From: Acinetobacter amyesii
Lineage (GTDB): Bacteria > Pseudomonadota > Gammaproteobacteria > Pseudomonadales > Moraxellaceae
NCBI RefSeq assembly: GCF_002018365.1
Contig: NZ_MVKX01000001.1
Coordinates: forward strand, 361,178 to 425,177
Direction: 5' to 3'
DNA length: 64,000 nt
Both the position numbers and the translations under genes were made by a program. Below the pieces are notes generated by a model. It made no database searches and was not told the DNA's origin. It saw only the letters and a list, made by a program, of their open reading frames with translations. The stretch's first letter is position 1. The number at the start of each line of letters is the position of its first letter. Of this stretch, positions 25,379-33,329 are shown in pieces.

Positions 25379-25645
25379 TTATAAAATTTGATTGGTGGCA
25401 GCAAATTCGTCTAATTCAGCTTGAGTCACAACTCGAACCGCTTGCATTTCATCGATACGTACCATCAATAAGCCACCTAATGCAGGCTGATAACGTCGCG
25501 CACTGCCAAAAGGCGTATATGCCACTTTGGATTGCTCCGAAAAGACCAACCAATCTTCATGTCCAAGCATCACCGCAATGGGCGTCTGCCCCGCTTGCTG
25601 CATCTGTTCAATTTTTGCTTTGACATCGTGCTCAATGTTTTGCAT
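25379..25645 (-). CDS. Conserved hypothetical protein, 88 aa
   Basis: I know no family for this small soluble protein. It starts with a helical, charged stretch (MQNIEHDVKAKIEQMQQAGQ) and continues with strands (MLGHEDWLVFSEQSKV, LGGLLMVRIDEMQAVRVV). No signal peptide. Codon use matches neighbouring genes, and the frame is closed on both sides by non-coding DNA, so I take it as real. It is convergent with the gloB-like gene, with the 15-bp inverted repeat between. The ribosome binding site is not strong. Confidence 0.55.
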   Translation of the reverse strand: MQNIEHDVKAKIEQMQQAGQTPIAVMLGHEDWLVFSEQSKVAYTPFGSARRYQPALGGLLMVRIDEMQAVRVVTQAELDEFAATNQIL

Positions 25646-26085
25646 GCGTTCAATCTATTTATATCGATGGGACATAGTATAAAAGCATTTCGACAAATCT
25701 TGATGTGAAATAGCTTTGCATGCTCACTTATCGAGTTAATTTGGCTGTGAACAAGTCTTTATTTGCAATCAATACTGCACACCTAATCCACTATACTTTC
25801 TAAGTTATGTCATCACTTATTTTGCACACAGCTTCTCTATACGCATAGGACAGATTTTAAGCCAGCAGTTAAAACCCAAATTTTTAAAATACGTTATATT
25901 TACTTACATTAAGTTTAGATTGTTATAAAACAGCAAGTTAAATGAATTTATACAGTTTACAAGCCGATAATCTGTTTATTTATCCATCAAAATTTCATAT
26001 TTTAAATAAAAGTTTTCCATTTCCCCTTTAAAAAATATTTTGACACCCCTATTTAATATTTTAATGATTGATAAGGAGTTCGCTC
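25646..26085. other. AT-rich intergenic region
   Basis: About 440 bases between divergent small genes. No frame looks coding and I found no repeat, hairpin or RNA gene. It should hold both promoters; the AAGGAG ribosome binding site of the 26086 gene is at its right end. Confidence 0.55.
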
Positions 26086-26289
26086 GTGAAAAAAGTGGTT
26101 AAAGCAAAAAATTTAGTTGCCTTCCGTCTTTGGTTAGAAAAGTTAGGATATTCTGTTCGCACACTGGCAGATAATCGTGGATTTACATTCAGTTTTAAAA
26201 AAGAATATGGTCTAGTGACTGTAGATTTGTCTGGTAATGCTTTGGCCATGCAGCTCGGTGAAGAGTTTGAAGATCATTTAAAGGCATAA
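26086..26289 (+). CDS. Small basic conserved hypothetical protein, 67 aa
   Basis: Starts with GTG at 26086, chosen because AAGGAG lies seven bases upstream; an in-frame ATG at 26068 lies before that site and cannot use it. The protein begins MKKVVKAKNLVAFRLWLEKLG, is rich in Lys and Arg in its first half and acidic at its end (GEEFEDHLKA). It could be a small alpha/beta fold, but I know no family. A terminator follows 77 bases after the stop, so it is monocistronic. Confidence 0.7.
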   Translation: MKKVVKAKNLVAFRLWLEKLGYSVRTLADNRGFTFSFKKEYGLVTVDLSGNALAMQLGEEFEDHLKA

Positions 26290-26365
26290 TCTTCTCTATA
26301 ATTTATTCGAACGATTTGAAATAAATGATTTAATTCTATTGATTCGAATCCGCATTTCAAAATTT

Positions 26366-26381
26366 GCCCGTATATTCGGGC
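26366..26381 (+). terminator. Rho-independent terminator
   Basis: The stem GCCCG/CGGGC with a 6-base loop is followed by a run of seven T; it ends the 67-residue gene's transcript. Confidence 0.85.
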
Positions 26382-26441
26382 TTTTTTTCACCTTTGTTTT
26401 ACTGACTCATTTTTAACGAGATAAATTTCAGACAATAAAAA

Positions 26442-26462
26442 AGCAAGATTAGACATCTTGCT
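26442..26462 (-). terminator. Terminator-like hairpin, leftward
   Basis: The stem AGCAAGA/TCTTGCT has an A-run on its left, so it works leftward. It may be a back-up end for the tRNA operon, about 105 bases past the main terminator. Confidence 0.6.
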
Positions 26463-26566
26463 GTATCTCTTGGTTCATCATCTTTAATAAGATTTATTTC
26501 ATTAGATTATGTTTTCATAAAAAACCACGTTTGAGACACTGATTTTTTCGAATTTCAAAAACAAAA

Positions 26567-26589
26567 AAGCAAGGTATAAAACCTTGCTT
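26567..26589 (-). terminator. Terminator of the tRNA operon
   Basis: A perfect 9-bp stem (AAGCAAGGT/ACCTTGCTT) with a 5-base loop and an A-run on its left lies eight bases beyond the last tRNA, which is the leftward end of the operon. Confidence 0.88.
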
Positions 26590-26596
26590 AATCTGA

Positions 26597-26681
26597 TGGT
26601 GGGGACGGAGAGACTCGAACTCTCACACCTCGCGGCGCTGGAACCTAAATCCAGTGCGTCTACCAATTTCGCCACGTCCCC
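26597..26681 (-). tRNA. tRNA-Leu (anticodon UAG), copy nearest the terminator
   Basis: An 85-base tRNA including an encoded CCA end. The acceptor stem GGGGACG pairs with CGTCCCC, the anticodon loop TTTAGGT gives UAG, a long variable arm (GCCGCGAGGTGT region) marks a class II tRNA, and the T loop reads GTTCGAGTC. UAG reads the Leu codons CUA and CUG. It is identical in its body to the copies at 26755 and 26987. Confidence 0.97.
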
Positions 26682-26690
26682 AACTCGGGT

Positions 26691-26709
26691 GCTGACAATG
26701 TCAGACTTT
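26691..26709. repeat. Spacer repeat between tRNAs, copy 1
   Basis: GCTGACAATGTCAGACTTT occurs exactly here and at 26849-26867, each time just upstream (in transcription) of a tRNA-Leu. It contains a small stem CTGAC/GTCAG. The identical copy shows the spacer was duplicated along with the tRNA; it may also guide processing. Confidence 0.75.
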
Positions 26710-26754
26710 AATTTGTTTTAAAAACCTGTTTATTTGGCAACTTAATAAATTAAG

Positions 26755-26839
26755 TGGTGGGGACGGAGAGACTCGAACTCTCACACCTCGCGGCGCTGGA
26801 ACCTAAATCCAGTGCGTCTACCAATTTCGCCACGTCCCC
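26755..26839 (-). tRNA. tRNA-Leu (anticodon UAG), middle copy
   Basis: Same 85-base sequence, with encoded CCA, UAG anticodon and long variable arm, as the copies at 26597 and 26987. It is separated from the first copy by a 73-base spacer and lies just downstream (in transcription) of tRNA-Trp. Confidence 0.97.
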
Positions 26840-26848
26840 AACAGGGTT

Positions 26849-26867
26849 GCTGACAATGTCAGACTTT
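26849..26867. repeat. Spacer repeat between tRNAs, copy 2
   Basis: Exact second copy of the 19-base GCTGACAATGTCAGACTTT element found at 26691-26709, here between tRNA-Trp and the middle tRNA-Leu. Confidence 0.75.
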
Positions 26868-26875
26868 TTAAAACT

Positions 26876-26949
26876 TGGCAGAGGATCAAGGATTCGAACC
26901 TTGACGAACGGTTTTGGAGACCGTCATGCTACCATTACACCAATCCTCT
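26876..26949 (-). tRNA. tRNA-Trp (anticodon CCA)
   Basis: A 74-base tRNA with encoded CCA. The acceptor stem AGAGGAT pairs with ATCCTCT, the anticodon stem ACGGT/ACCGT closes the loop CTCCAAA (anticodon CCA), the T loop reads GTTCGAATC, and the discriminator base is G, as TrpRS requires. The D arm (GTGTAATGGTAGCA) looks more like a tRNA-Gly D arm than the E. coli tRNA-Trp one. Confidence 0.95.
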
Positions 26950-26986
26950 GTGACCTTCATTACCAAACTCATGTTTAGTAATTCAG

Positions 26987-27071
26987 TGGTGGGGACGGAG
27001 AGACTCGAACTCTCACACCTCGCGGCGCTGGAACCTAAATCCAGTGCGTCTACCAATTTCGCCACGTCCCC
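26987..27071 (-). tRNA. tRNA-Leu (anticodon UAG), promoter-proximal copy
   Basis: First tRNA of the leftward operon and identical to the other two Leu copies: 85 bases with CCA, UAG anticodon, long variable arm. The promoter at 27085-27111 lies just upstream. Confidence 0.97.
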
Positions 27072-27084
27072 GATGGCTGTGTAT

Positions 27085-27111
27085 ATTATAGAGATCACCC
27101 CTACATGACAA
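27085..27111 (-). promoter_or_regulatory. Promoter of the tRNA operon
   Basis: On the minus strand, TTGTCA (-35, 27106-27111) and a perfect TATAAT (-10, 27085-27090) with a 15-base spacer lie about 14 bases before the first tRNA. A start near 27078 gives a very short leader, as usual for stable RNA operons. A 17-base spacing is reached if the -35 and -10 are each shifted by one base. Confidence 0.75.
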
Positions 27112-27122
27112 GCCTTTTTTAT

Positions 27123-27168
27123 AAAAAAGCATCTTGTTTGTTTAAATAAAAAACAATAGTGCTTTTTT
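27123..27168 (-). terminator. Probable terminator of the kinase-like gene
   Basis: AAAAAAGCA pairs with TGCTTTTTT, and an inner TTGTTT/AAACAA stem extends it. It is only 11 bases past the leftward kinase-like stop and is followed by a T-run on that strand, separating that gene from the tRNA operon promoter. Confidence 0.6.
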
Positions 27169-27178
27169 TGTATTTTTC

Positions 27179-28021
27179 TTAAGCAAATTCAGCAACTAAG
27201 TCGCTTTTTAAGCGATAAAAATCCACCAATCTGTCATTTTTTTGCTTCATCAACATGTGTTGCATTAGCTGAGTAAACCCTTGATATTGCATTGGCAGAT
27301 CAAGCTTTAAGCGTTGGCAATGTAAATAGGCCCAATCTTGATAGTTTTTCGCCTCTAAACGCTGTGATGTCATCCATTCCAAGAAAATAATCCCCAAAGC
27401 GTAGATATCACTGTGCAAAGATTTTGCTTGTCCATGGAAAAGTTCTGGAGCCATATAACGTGGTGTCGCAGTTAAGGCATCTAACTGATCAAATTCTAAA
27501 GGTAGCGCTTGCTCAAAATCGATGAGTCTGCACTGCCCTTGCCAACTCACAAAATGCTCTTGTTTTAAATCTGCATGTATCCAACCGTGCAGGCTTAATC
27601 GTTCAACCACATCGAGTGCTTGCCATAGCACTTGCCTCACCTGTTCGATGCTCAAACTCGATGCAGGCTGTACGAACCAAGGCTCAGCATTCGGCAATAT
27701 TAATAGTTGGTCAATAGACTCTTGCTGAATACTGAGATGCGACTGTTTTATCATTTGAAAAGGTAGCGTGATGCTGTTTTGTGTAGACGCTTGATTGAAT
27801 AGCTGGTACAGCTCAATTTCTCGACCAAAACTGGCTGCATGTTCAGGGCTGCTGTCACTGACTTGCGCCTTGAGCCAATACCATTGTTGGTTGAATTGAA
27901 ATTGATATAGACGTCGGCCAAAAACCAAACTTTTAGATTTGGTTTTTGGCTCATAAATGATTTGCGTTAAATCCGTGGATTTAAACTGCAATAAACTCTG
28001 CATGTCGTTGACTGGGTTCAT
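27179..28021 (-). CDS. Serine/threonine protein kinase-like protein
   Basis: A 280-residue protein with the kinase order of motifs: Lys51 in WYWLKAQV (beta-3 Lys), Glu near 68 (helix C), HADLKQEHF at 149-157 (HRD loop, Asp151 present), LIDFE at 166-170 (DFG, with Gly replaced by Glu), TPRYMAPE at 186-193 and DIYALGIIFLEW. The loop Asn that usually holds metal is His156, so activity is uncertain. There is no membrane segment or sensor domain. Its start overlaps the end of the upstream patatin gene by 41 bases; an inner ATG at 28003 would still overlap. The pair is surely co-transcribed. A Kdo-kinase-like function is an alternative, as the HADL..HF and IDFEQA motifs recall that group. Confidence 0.75.
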   Translation of the reverse strand: MNPVNDMQSLLQFKSTDLTQIIYEPKTKSKSLVFGRRLYQFQFNQQWYWLKAQVSDSSPEHAASFGREIELYQLFNQASTQNSITLPFQMIKQSHLSIQQESIDQLLILPNAEPWFVQPASSLSIEQVRQVLWQALDVVERLSLHGWIHADLKQEHFVSWQGQCRLIDFEQALPLEFDQLDALTATPRYMAPELFHGQAKSLHSDIYALGIIFLEWMTSQRLEAKNYQDWAYLHCQRLKLDLPMQYQGFTQLMQHMLMKQKNDRLVDFYRLKSDLVAEFA

Positions 28022-29492
28022 TTTGATAATTTAATAATTCCAAACAATGCTGAATGGTCTTACCGATGCGGGCTTGCGTTTCGATTAATGAAATCTTCGG
28101 CCATGTGGCTCTTTCACCTTCACGTTGCAATACCTTAAACAGATAAGGTCGAGGATTTTGCAACATATAACTATAGTGTCTTAAGCCATATTTCCCCACA
28201 ATATTGACATCACCATAGTAACGCTGATCCACCACGCCATAACCATGATCAAGCAAACGTCTTACCGGTGGAATACTTCCTGCACGCTCACGGGCAAAAT
28301 CCATCACCCCTTTACTAATCACCTTACCTTGACGACGAACGATCCGCTCAGGCCAACTCAACATACTCTTACGGAAGCGTGAAGCATCATCCTGCATAAA
28401 CGGCACAATATGCGGATTGACCTGACTGGCGATACTGTAATTAATATTATATAAACGCGCCATTTTCTCCTGTGGGAAATCACTGCGCACACTACCATCC
28501 ACCCAACGCGTTGCCGACATATATGGCGTAAATTGCCCGTCATAACGCTTACTGGTCAGTCGTACCGGTGGAAATAGAATGGGCACTGCACATGATGCCA
28601 GTACCGCACTCCATACCAACAAATCTGGTGATGTATAGGCATTCATAATTCGTGCATCTTGTGATGCATCATAAGGCGCAACTGCTACATTGATATGCAG
28701 ACCAGATTGCTTATAAGCTTCGGCAAAAGTTAAGTCACCTAAGTTTTCAACCAAAAACTTTTTCAGATATTTTACATCTGCCAAACCGCCATTGCCCTGC
28801 ACTAACTCAGTCAATTTACGAAAGTGAAATGCCTCACTAAAGAAGTTTTGTCCGTTTAATAAATTGGTAAATTCTGACGGTTTAGATACACCCAACATCC
28901 CGGTCATAATTGCGCCAGCACTGGAACCTGACAGAACTTTTGGCATGAGATCTTGTTCCATCAGCGCTTTACACACACCGGTATGAAACAAACCTAAAGT
29001 TGAACCGCCTGAAAACATCAAAACAGGTTGACCATAGGCTTTTTGGCTTTGTTCAAAGAATTCAATTTTTTGTGCAGCATTGAGACAAACGCATTCTTCG
29101 GATGCAATAAATGCCAAACTTTGACTCACCTCATCAACATAGTCTTCAATAATTTTTTTAGTGCCGACATAGGCTTCTGTAAACAGTAAAGGATGGGCAA
29201 TGTTACCCACATCATAAGTTAAACCTTCACTTAAAATGTACATCAAATCTCGGGTACGTTTCTGAGCACGATATCGTCTCAGTAACCCTAAACGATGAGT
29301 AATAATTTCTGCATCAAAATACGGTGAACTATTATCGAGTTTCCATTCTTGCGCACCCGATTCTTCATCTATTTTAAGTGCGATATCTTTCCATTCTTCA
29401 TAACATTCAGCACGGTCGAGCTGACGCTTTAATTTTTTGATCCGATATGCCTGATGTGGATTAATACTTTTTGAAAACTCTGTAAACAACAT
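27981..29492 (-). CDS. Patatin-like phospholipase with DUF3336 N-terminus
   Basis: A 503-residue protein. Residues 1 to about 135 are a DUF3336-type region (helical, YEEWKDIALKIDEESG). The patatin domain follows: GGSTLGLFHTGVCKAL as the oxyanion loop, GSSAG with the nucleophile Ser, and WVDGSVRSDFP with the catalytic Asp, so the Ser-Asp dyad is intact. Proteins with this architecture act on lipids and are related to fungal and bacterial triacylglycerol lipases. No signal peptide is seen. It overlaps the kinase-like gene downstream and is divergent from the DUF815 ATPase gene. Confidence 0.9.
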   Translation of the reverse strand: MLFTEFSKSINPHQAYRIKKLKRQLDRAECYEEWKDIALKIDEESGAQEWKLDNSSPYFDAEIITHRLGLLRRYRAQKRTRDLMYILSEGLTYDVGNIAHPLLFTEAYVGTKKIIEDYVDEVSQSLAFIASEECVCLNAAQKIEFFEQSQKAYGQPVLMFSGGSTLGLFHTGVCKALMEQDLMPKVLSGSSAGAIMTGMLGVSKPSEFTNLLNGQNFFSEAFHFRKLTELVQGNGGLADVKYLKKFLVENLGDLTFAEAYKQSGLHINVAVAPYDASQDARIMNAYTSPDLLVWSAVLASCAVPILFPPVRLTSKRYDGQFTPYMSATRWVDGSVRSDFPQEKMARLYNINYSIASQVNPHIVPFMQDDASRFRKSMLSWPERIVRRQGKVISKGVMDFARERAGSIPPVRRLLDHGYGVVDQRYYGDVNIVGKYGLRHYSYMLQNPRPYLFKVLQREGERATWPKISLIETQARIGKTIQHCLELLNYQNEPSQRHAEFIAV

Positions 29493-29681
29493 GACTATCC
29501 CTCAGCACATTTTAAACTGTTCACTCGGCTAGATTTATAACAACTTTTGGGTTGTTCGAATAGCGCAGATCTGCCAGAACAATCATTTAACTTTGACATA
29601 TTTCAGCAATTATAACTGCATTATTGATGTACACTGCTGTCATATACTAACCAACAACAAGACACGACAAGCTGACTTATC

Positions 29682-30554
29682 ATGGCTACAATTGATTTAC
29701 CTGACAACATCCTTCAATCGCTATCTACTGTACTCTTACAACTACAGCACAGTTTGCCTGAGCTTAAACAATCACCCGATTTTTCGAGTATTGCGTTTAA
29801 ATGGCAAGATAAGCAGCTTAAAACCATTCAACAACCCAAAGTCATGTATTTAGAAGACTTAAAAGGAATTGAACGTCAAAAAGAAAAAGTGATTCAAAAC
29901 ACTTTACAATTTTTAAAAGGCTTACCTGCTAATGATGTTTTACTCACTGGCTCTCGTGGTACAGGTAAATCATCCATCGTCCGTGCTCTGCTCACCCATT
30001 ATGCAGACCAAGGTTTACGATTAATTGAAATTGAGCGCGATGATTTATCTGATTTGCCAGAAATCCAAAAGTTAATTGAAAATCGGCCTGAAAAATTTAT
30101 CGTGTATTGTGATGATTTGGCATTCAATGCTGAAGATGAAAACTATCGCAGTTTAAAAAGTGTTTTGGACGGTTCATTACAATCAGGTTCAAGTAATTTT
30201 ATTATTTATGCTACCAGTAACCGTCGTCATTTATTGCCTGAATTCATGCATGAAAATACACCTGTAACTAAGGTAGATGTTCCTCAATATACTGAGCTCC
30301 ATCCACAAGAAGCGATCGAAGAAAAAATATCTCTTTCTGACCGCTTTGGGATGTGGCTATCGTTTTACCCAATGGATCAAAATTTATATTTAGAAATCGT
30401 TGAACACTATTTGGCTAAAGCTGCAATGCCTTGGACAGATGAAGCGCGTGCTGAAGCACTGCGTTGGTGTCAAGGTCGCGGGCAACGTTCAGGGCGTGCT
30501 GCTTATCAGTTTTCAAAGCATTGGATTGGGTCGCAGCGGCTGCAGCACCTATAA
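29682..30554 (+). CDS. DUF815-family AAA ATPase
   Basis: A 290-residue ATP-binding protein of the DUF815 family. It has Walker A GSRGTGKSS (about residue 90), Walker B VYCDDLAF, a sensor-like YATSNRRHLLP, and a C-terminal helical lid (WCQGRGQRSGRAAYQF). The N-terminal 70 residues are helical and family-specific. Members occur widely in proteobacteria as single genes and resemble DnaC/MoxR-type ATPases, without a known role. It is divergent from the patatin gene with 190 bases between, and ends at a terminator shared with the amidase. Confidence 0.87.
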   Translation: MATIDLPDNILQSLSTVLLQLQHSLPELKQSPDFSSIAFKWQDKQLKTIQQPKVMYLEDLKGIERQKEKVIQNTLQFLKGLPANDVLLTGSRGTGKSSIVRALLTHYADQGLRLIEIERDDLSDLPEIQKLIENRPEKFIVYCDDLAFNAEDENYRSLKSVLDGSLQSGSSNFIIYATSNRRHLLPEFMHENTPVTKVDVPQYTELHPQEAIEEKISLSDRFGMWLSFYPMDQNLYLEIVEHYLAKAAMPWTDEARAEALRWCQGRGQRSGRAAYQFSKHWIGSQRLQHL

Positions 30555-30640
30555 GGGTACGCTTTTGACACTTATATGACGCGCAAGATGCGGTACAAGA
30601 ATCAATCTGCGTTTAACAATTCAATATTTTTATCTGTAAC

Positions 30641-30662
30641 GCCCTGACATCATTTTCAGGGC
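30641..30662. terminator. Bidirectional terminator-like hairpin
   Basis: The stem GCCCTGA/TCAGGGC with an 8-base loop lies between the convergent DUF815 and amidase genes; T-rich DNA follows on the plus strand. Confidence 0.75.
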
Positions 30663-30675
30663 TTTACTTTTGCGC

Positions 30676-32142
30676 TTAAACTTCAGGAGGCTGAAATCCC
30701 CCTGACAGTTCTGCCAGCAATGATGCGAATTGAATGGTGACTTTATCTGCATAAGGCTTAGAAATAATCTGAATATTTACAGGAAGATTATCTTCAGATA
30801 AGCCTATTGGTGCACAAGTTGCTGGTAAACCCAAAACCGTCGCAGGCGCGATCCATTTAAATAAATCCAAATAAAATCGTTTTTGCCCATCCACATTCAA
30901 GCTGCGCATCACCATCGGTTCCTGATGATTGTGTTCAAAGGCTAAAGTAAAAATCGGCGGGCACAGAATCACATCATAGTCAGCAAAGATTTTTAAACAT
31001 TCCTGCTTGAGATGCAGCGCCCGCTCATGTTCAGCAGCCCATTCAGCATGCGATAAATTGGCGCCGCGGGCATATGCATATAATTGCGCAGGCATTTTTA
31101 CTTTCCCTTGCAGCAATTTGGTCCAAGGCGACAGCCATGACAAAGACATTTTCTGCAATTTTGAATCAGCAATCATCATCTGACTGACCAGCTTAGAGCT
31201 GTAACTTGCATATATCTCATCAAAATCCCAGCCCTGAGGACGGCCTGTATCGACCTGAATATTGGCTTGTTTTAACTTTAACAGCAGTTCTTCATACTTT
31301 TTCTTCATCCTTGAGTCAATTGGACAGGCGTCGTCGTCTAGCCAAAACAGAACTTTAAATTCCTCAAGGCTTTGTTTCCCGCAGTCTTTTAACTGAAAAT
31401 CCCGAAACTCTTGAGCATCCGGCTGAACCAAAATATCCAGCATTAATTTTAAATCCCGCGCTGAACGCGCCATCGGCCCGATCACAGCCAAATCCGGCTC
31501 ACTCAGCTCATCTGTTGTATTTAGAATATGCCCATTAAAACTGACCAAGCCGTATGTAGTTTTATGTCCATATACACCGCAAAAATGCGCAGGTGTTCGA
31601 ATCGATCCACCTATATCACTGCCCAACTCCAATGCGCTAAAGCCCATAGCCAGTGAAGCCGCCGCTCCGCCCGATGAACCGCCGGCAGTTAAACTGACAT
31701 TCCAGGGATTATTGCACGTCCCATAAATCTGGTTATAGGTTTGAATATCTGCACACTTCAAGGGCACATTGGTTTTGGCGAATGCGATCGCGCCGGCATT
31801 TAATAATTTCTGCACCGCCGCAGCATGCTCTGAAGGCATATAGTCTCGAAATAGCGGATTGCCGTCTGTACATGGCATGCCCCGGACCTTAAATGCATCT
31901 TTAATGGTCATTGGAAGCCCATGCAGCGCACCTAAGGAATGCTGTTCTCTGACTGCCAAATCCGCCTGATCTGCAGATTTTCGCGCCTGCTCAAAATCAA
32001 ACGCCACGCAGCTGTTGATATCAGGGTTATATTGTTCAATGCGCTGAATTTGCGCCTCCAGCAAATCACGGCTGCTGCACTCTCCTTGCGCTATCGCCTG
32101 AACCAATGCTGTTGCATCTTGATAAATCCATTTATTCTGCAT
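30676..32142 (-). CDS. Amidase (amidase-signature family)
   Basis: A 488-residue amidase-signature enzyme, hydrolysing amide bonds by a Ser-cisSer-Lys triad. The catalytic Lys is in MTIKDAFKVRG, the nucleophile region is GGSSGGAAASLAMGFSALE followed by GSDIGGSIRTP, and the family C-terminal LPATCAPIGLSEDNLPVNIQI is present. The substrate is unknown. The frame opens at 32226, but the ATG at 32142 has AAGGAG upstream, so I chose it. It is divergent from an AraC-type gene at 32257, a likely regulator. Its GC content and codon use appear higher than those of flanking genes. Confidence 0.9.
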   Translation of the reverse strand: MQNKWIYQDATALVQAIAQGECSSRDLLEAQIQRIEQYNPDINSCVAFDFEQARKSADQADLAVREQHSLGALHGLPMTIKDAFKVRGMPCTDGNPLFRDYMPSEHAAAVQKLLNAGAIAFAKTNVPLKCADIQTYNQIYGTCNNPWNVSLTAGGSSGGAAASLAMGFSALELGSDIGGSIRTPAHFCGVYGHKTTYGLVSFNGHILNTTDELSEPDLAVIGPMARSARDLKLMLDILVQPDAQEFRDFQLKDCGKQSLEEFKVLFWLDDDACPIDSRMKKKYEELLLKLKQANIQVDTGRPQGWDFDEIYASYSSKLVSQMMIADSKLQKMSLSWLSPWTKLLQGKVKMPAQLYAYARGANLSHAEWAAEHERALHLKQECLKIFADYDVILCPPIFTLAFEHNHQEPMVMRSLNVDGQKRFYLDLFKWIAPATVLGLPATCAPIGLSEDNLPVNIQIISKPYADKVTIQFASLLAELSGGFQPPEV

Positions 32143-32256
32143 GATGTTCTCCTTGAATGACCTGTGTTGATTTTGTGCGAAGTCAGTGCCATAGTGAAGA
32201 TCAGCAATAGACAGATCATCTGTCATTTTCGGACATAAAAATAAAAAGGACGGTGT

Positions 32257-33213
32257 ATGTTTTTACCATCTGTATTGGTTGAAACTTACTTAGATTATGC
32301 GCAGCAACATGGCGTGCATCTTGATGATTCAAGCATTGGCTTTCACCCTTTTGACAATGTCAGCCGGATCGATTTAATTCAGTATCTCAAGTTAATCGAC
32401 ACCATTCGGACACAATTGCCCGAGCATGATATTGGTGCGGATATTGGCTGGCGCTTCAGCCCGCAAGTATTTGACCCCTTGGGCACAGCCATTGTTTCAG
32501 CGCCAAATGTACAGAGCGCTTTAGAGACAGCTCACAGGTTTTGGGATCTGTTCGGCTTGGGCCTAGCGCTCAGCGTGCATGAACATTCAGATAATATTGA
32601 ACTGGAAATTCAGTCGGTTTTTTGCATTGAACAAGCTTTGCAGCGCATCATTTTAAAATCCGCTGTCATTTGCCTATATAAAATACTGGTTCAATTGCTG
32701 CCGTATCATCAGGCAGACTTTATCTTGTCTTTTAAAGATCCCCTGCAAACCGCGGATTTTTTAAACCGCAGAATCCAAATTCAGATGAATGCTGAGCGAT
32801 GGCAAATTTCATTTCCGAAAGCCTTAATGCATGAAGTGAATTTCTGCGCCAATGCGCTGCGCTTTGATCAAGCGATTGCGGAGTGCGAATCCAGTTTAAA
32901 GCTTTCACAAGCCGCTGATCTGCATTATTCACTGCATGAAACACTGAGCACTCTTGCTTCACAGCAGATGGTCTCAACTAAAACCATTTACCGCCGGATG
33001 CAGCAGAAAGGGCAAAATTTTCAGCAATTAAAACAGCGTAAGAAATATGCGGCTGCATTAAATCTGCTGAATAATCCTGAGATATCTATTGAGCAGATTG
33101 CAGAACAGCTAGGCTATACCAACCCCTCAAATTTCAGCCGCGCTTTCAATCGCTGGGCCAATATGTCACCGAGTCAATTCAGAGCAAAAAGTTTTAAGCC
33201 TGAAGAGTCTTAA
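32257..33213 (+). CDS. AraC-family transcriptional regulator
   Basis: A 318-residue regulator. Residues 1 to about 200 match the Arabinose_bd-like effector half found in OruR/ArgR-type proteins (DNVSRIDLIQYLKLID, GADIGWRFSPQVFDPLGTA). The C-terminal 80 residues are a double helix-turn-helix: STKTIYRRMQQKG, then ISIEQIAEQLGYTNPSNFSR and FNRWANMSPSQFR. It is divergent from the amidase gene with 114 bases between, which supports local control of that gene. It has the same slightly higher GC as the amidase and ends at a strong terminator. Confidence 0.9.
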   Translation: MFLPSVLVETYLDYAQQHGVHLDDSSIGFHPFDNVSRIDLIQYLKLIDTIRTQLPEHDIGADIGWRFSPQVFDPLGTAIVSAPNVQSALETAHRFWDLFGLGLALSVHEHSDNIELEIQSVFCIEQALQRIILKSAVICLYKILVQLLPYHQADFILSFKDPLQTADFLNRRIQIQMNAERWQISFPKALMHEVNFCANALRFDQAIAECESSLKLSQAADLHYSLHETLSTLASQQMVSTKTIYRRMQQKGQNFQQLKQRKKYAAALNLLNNPEISIEQIAEQLGYTNPSNFSRAFNRWANMSPSQFRAKSFKPEES

Positions 33214-33280
33214 ACTGGCCGATTGCCACATAAGGCTAAGCATATAAAATAAGCTTTGCAGCTGCCATATCAGGAAAAAA

Positions 33281-33301
33281 ATCCCGGCTTTAGGCCGGGA
33301 T
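33281..33301. terminator. Bidirectional Rho-independent terminator
   Basis: The stem ATCCCGGC/GCCGGGAT with a 5-base loop has A-runs on the left and T-runs on the right, between the convergent AraC and tsaD genes. Confidence 0.94.
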
Positions 33302-33329
33302 TTTTTTACAGTTCAGCTGAACACGATTT

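Noticed and set aside
26754..27108. Frames giving MVGTERLELSHLAALEPK-type proteins
   Set aside because: These are the antisense strand of the tRNA-Leu genes. The same peptide comes up in many genomes as a spurious annotation over tRNAs.
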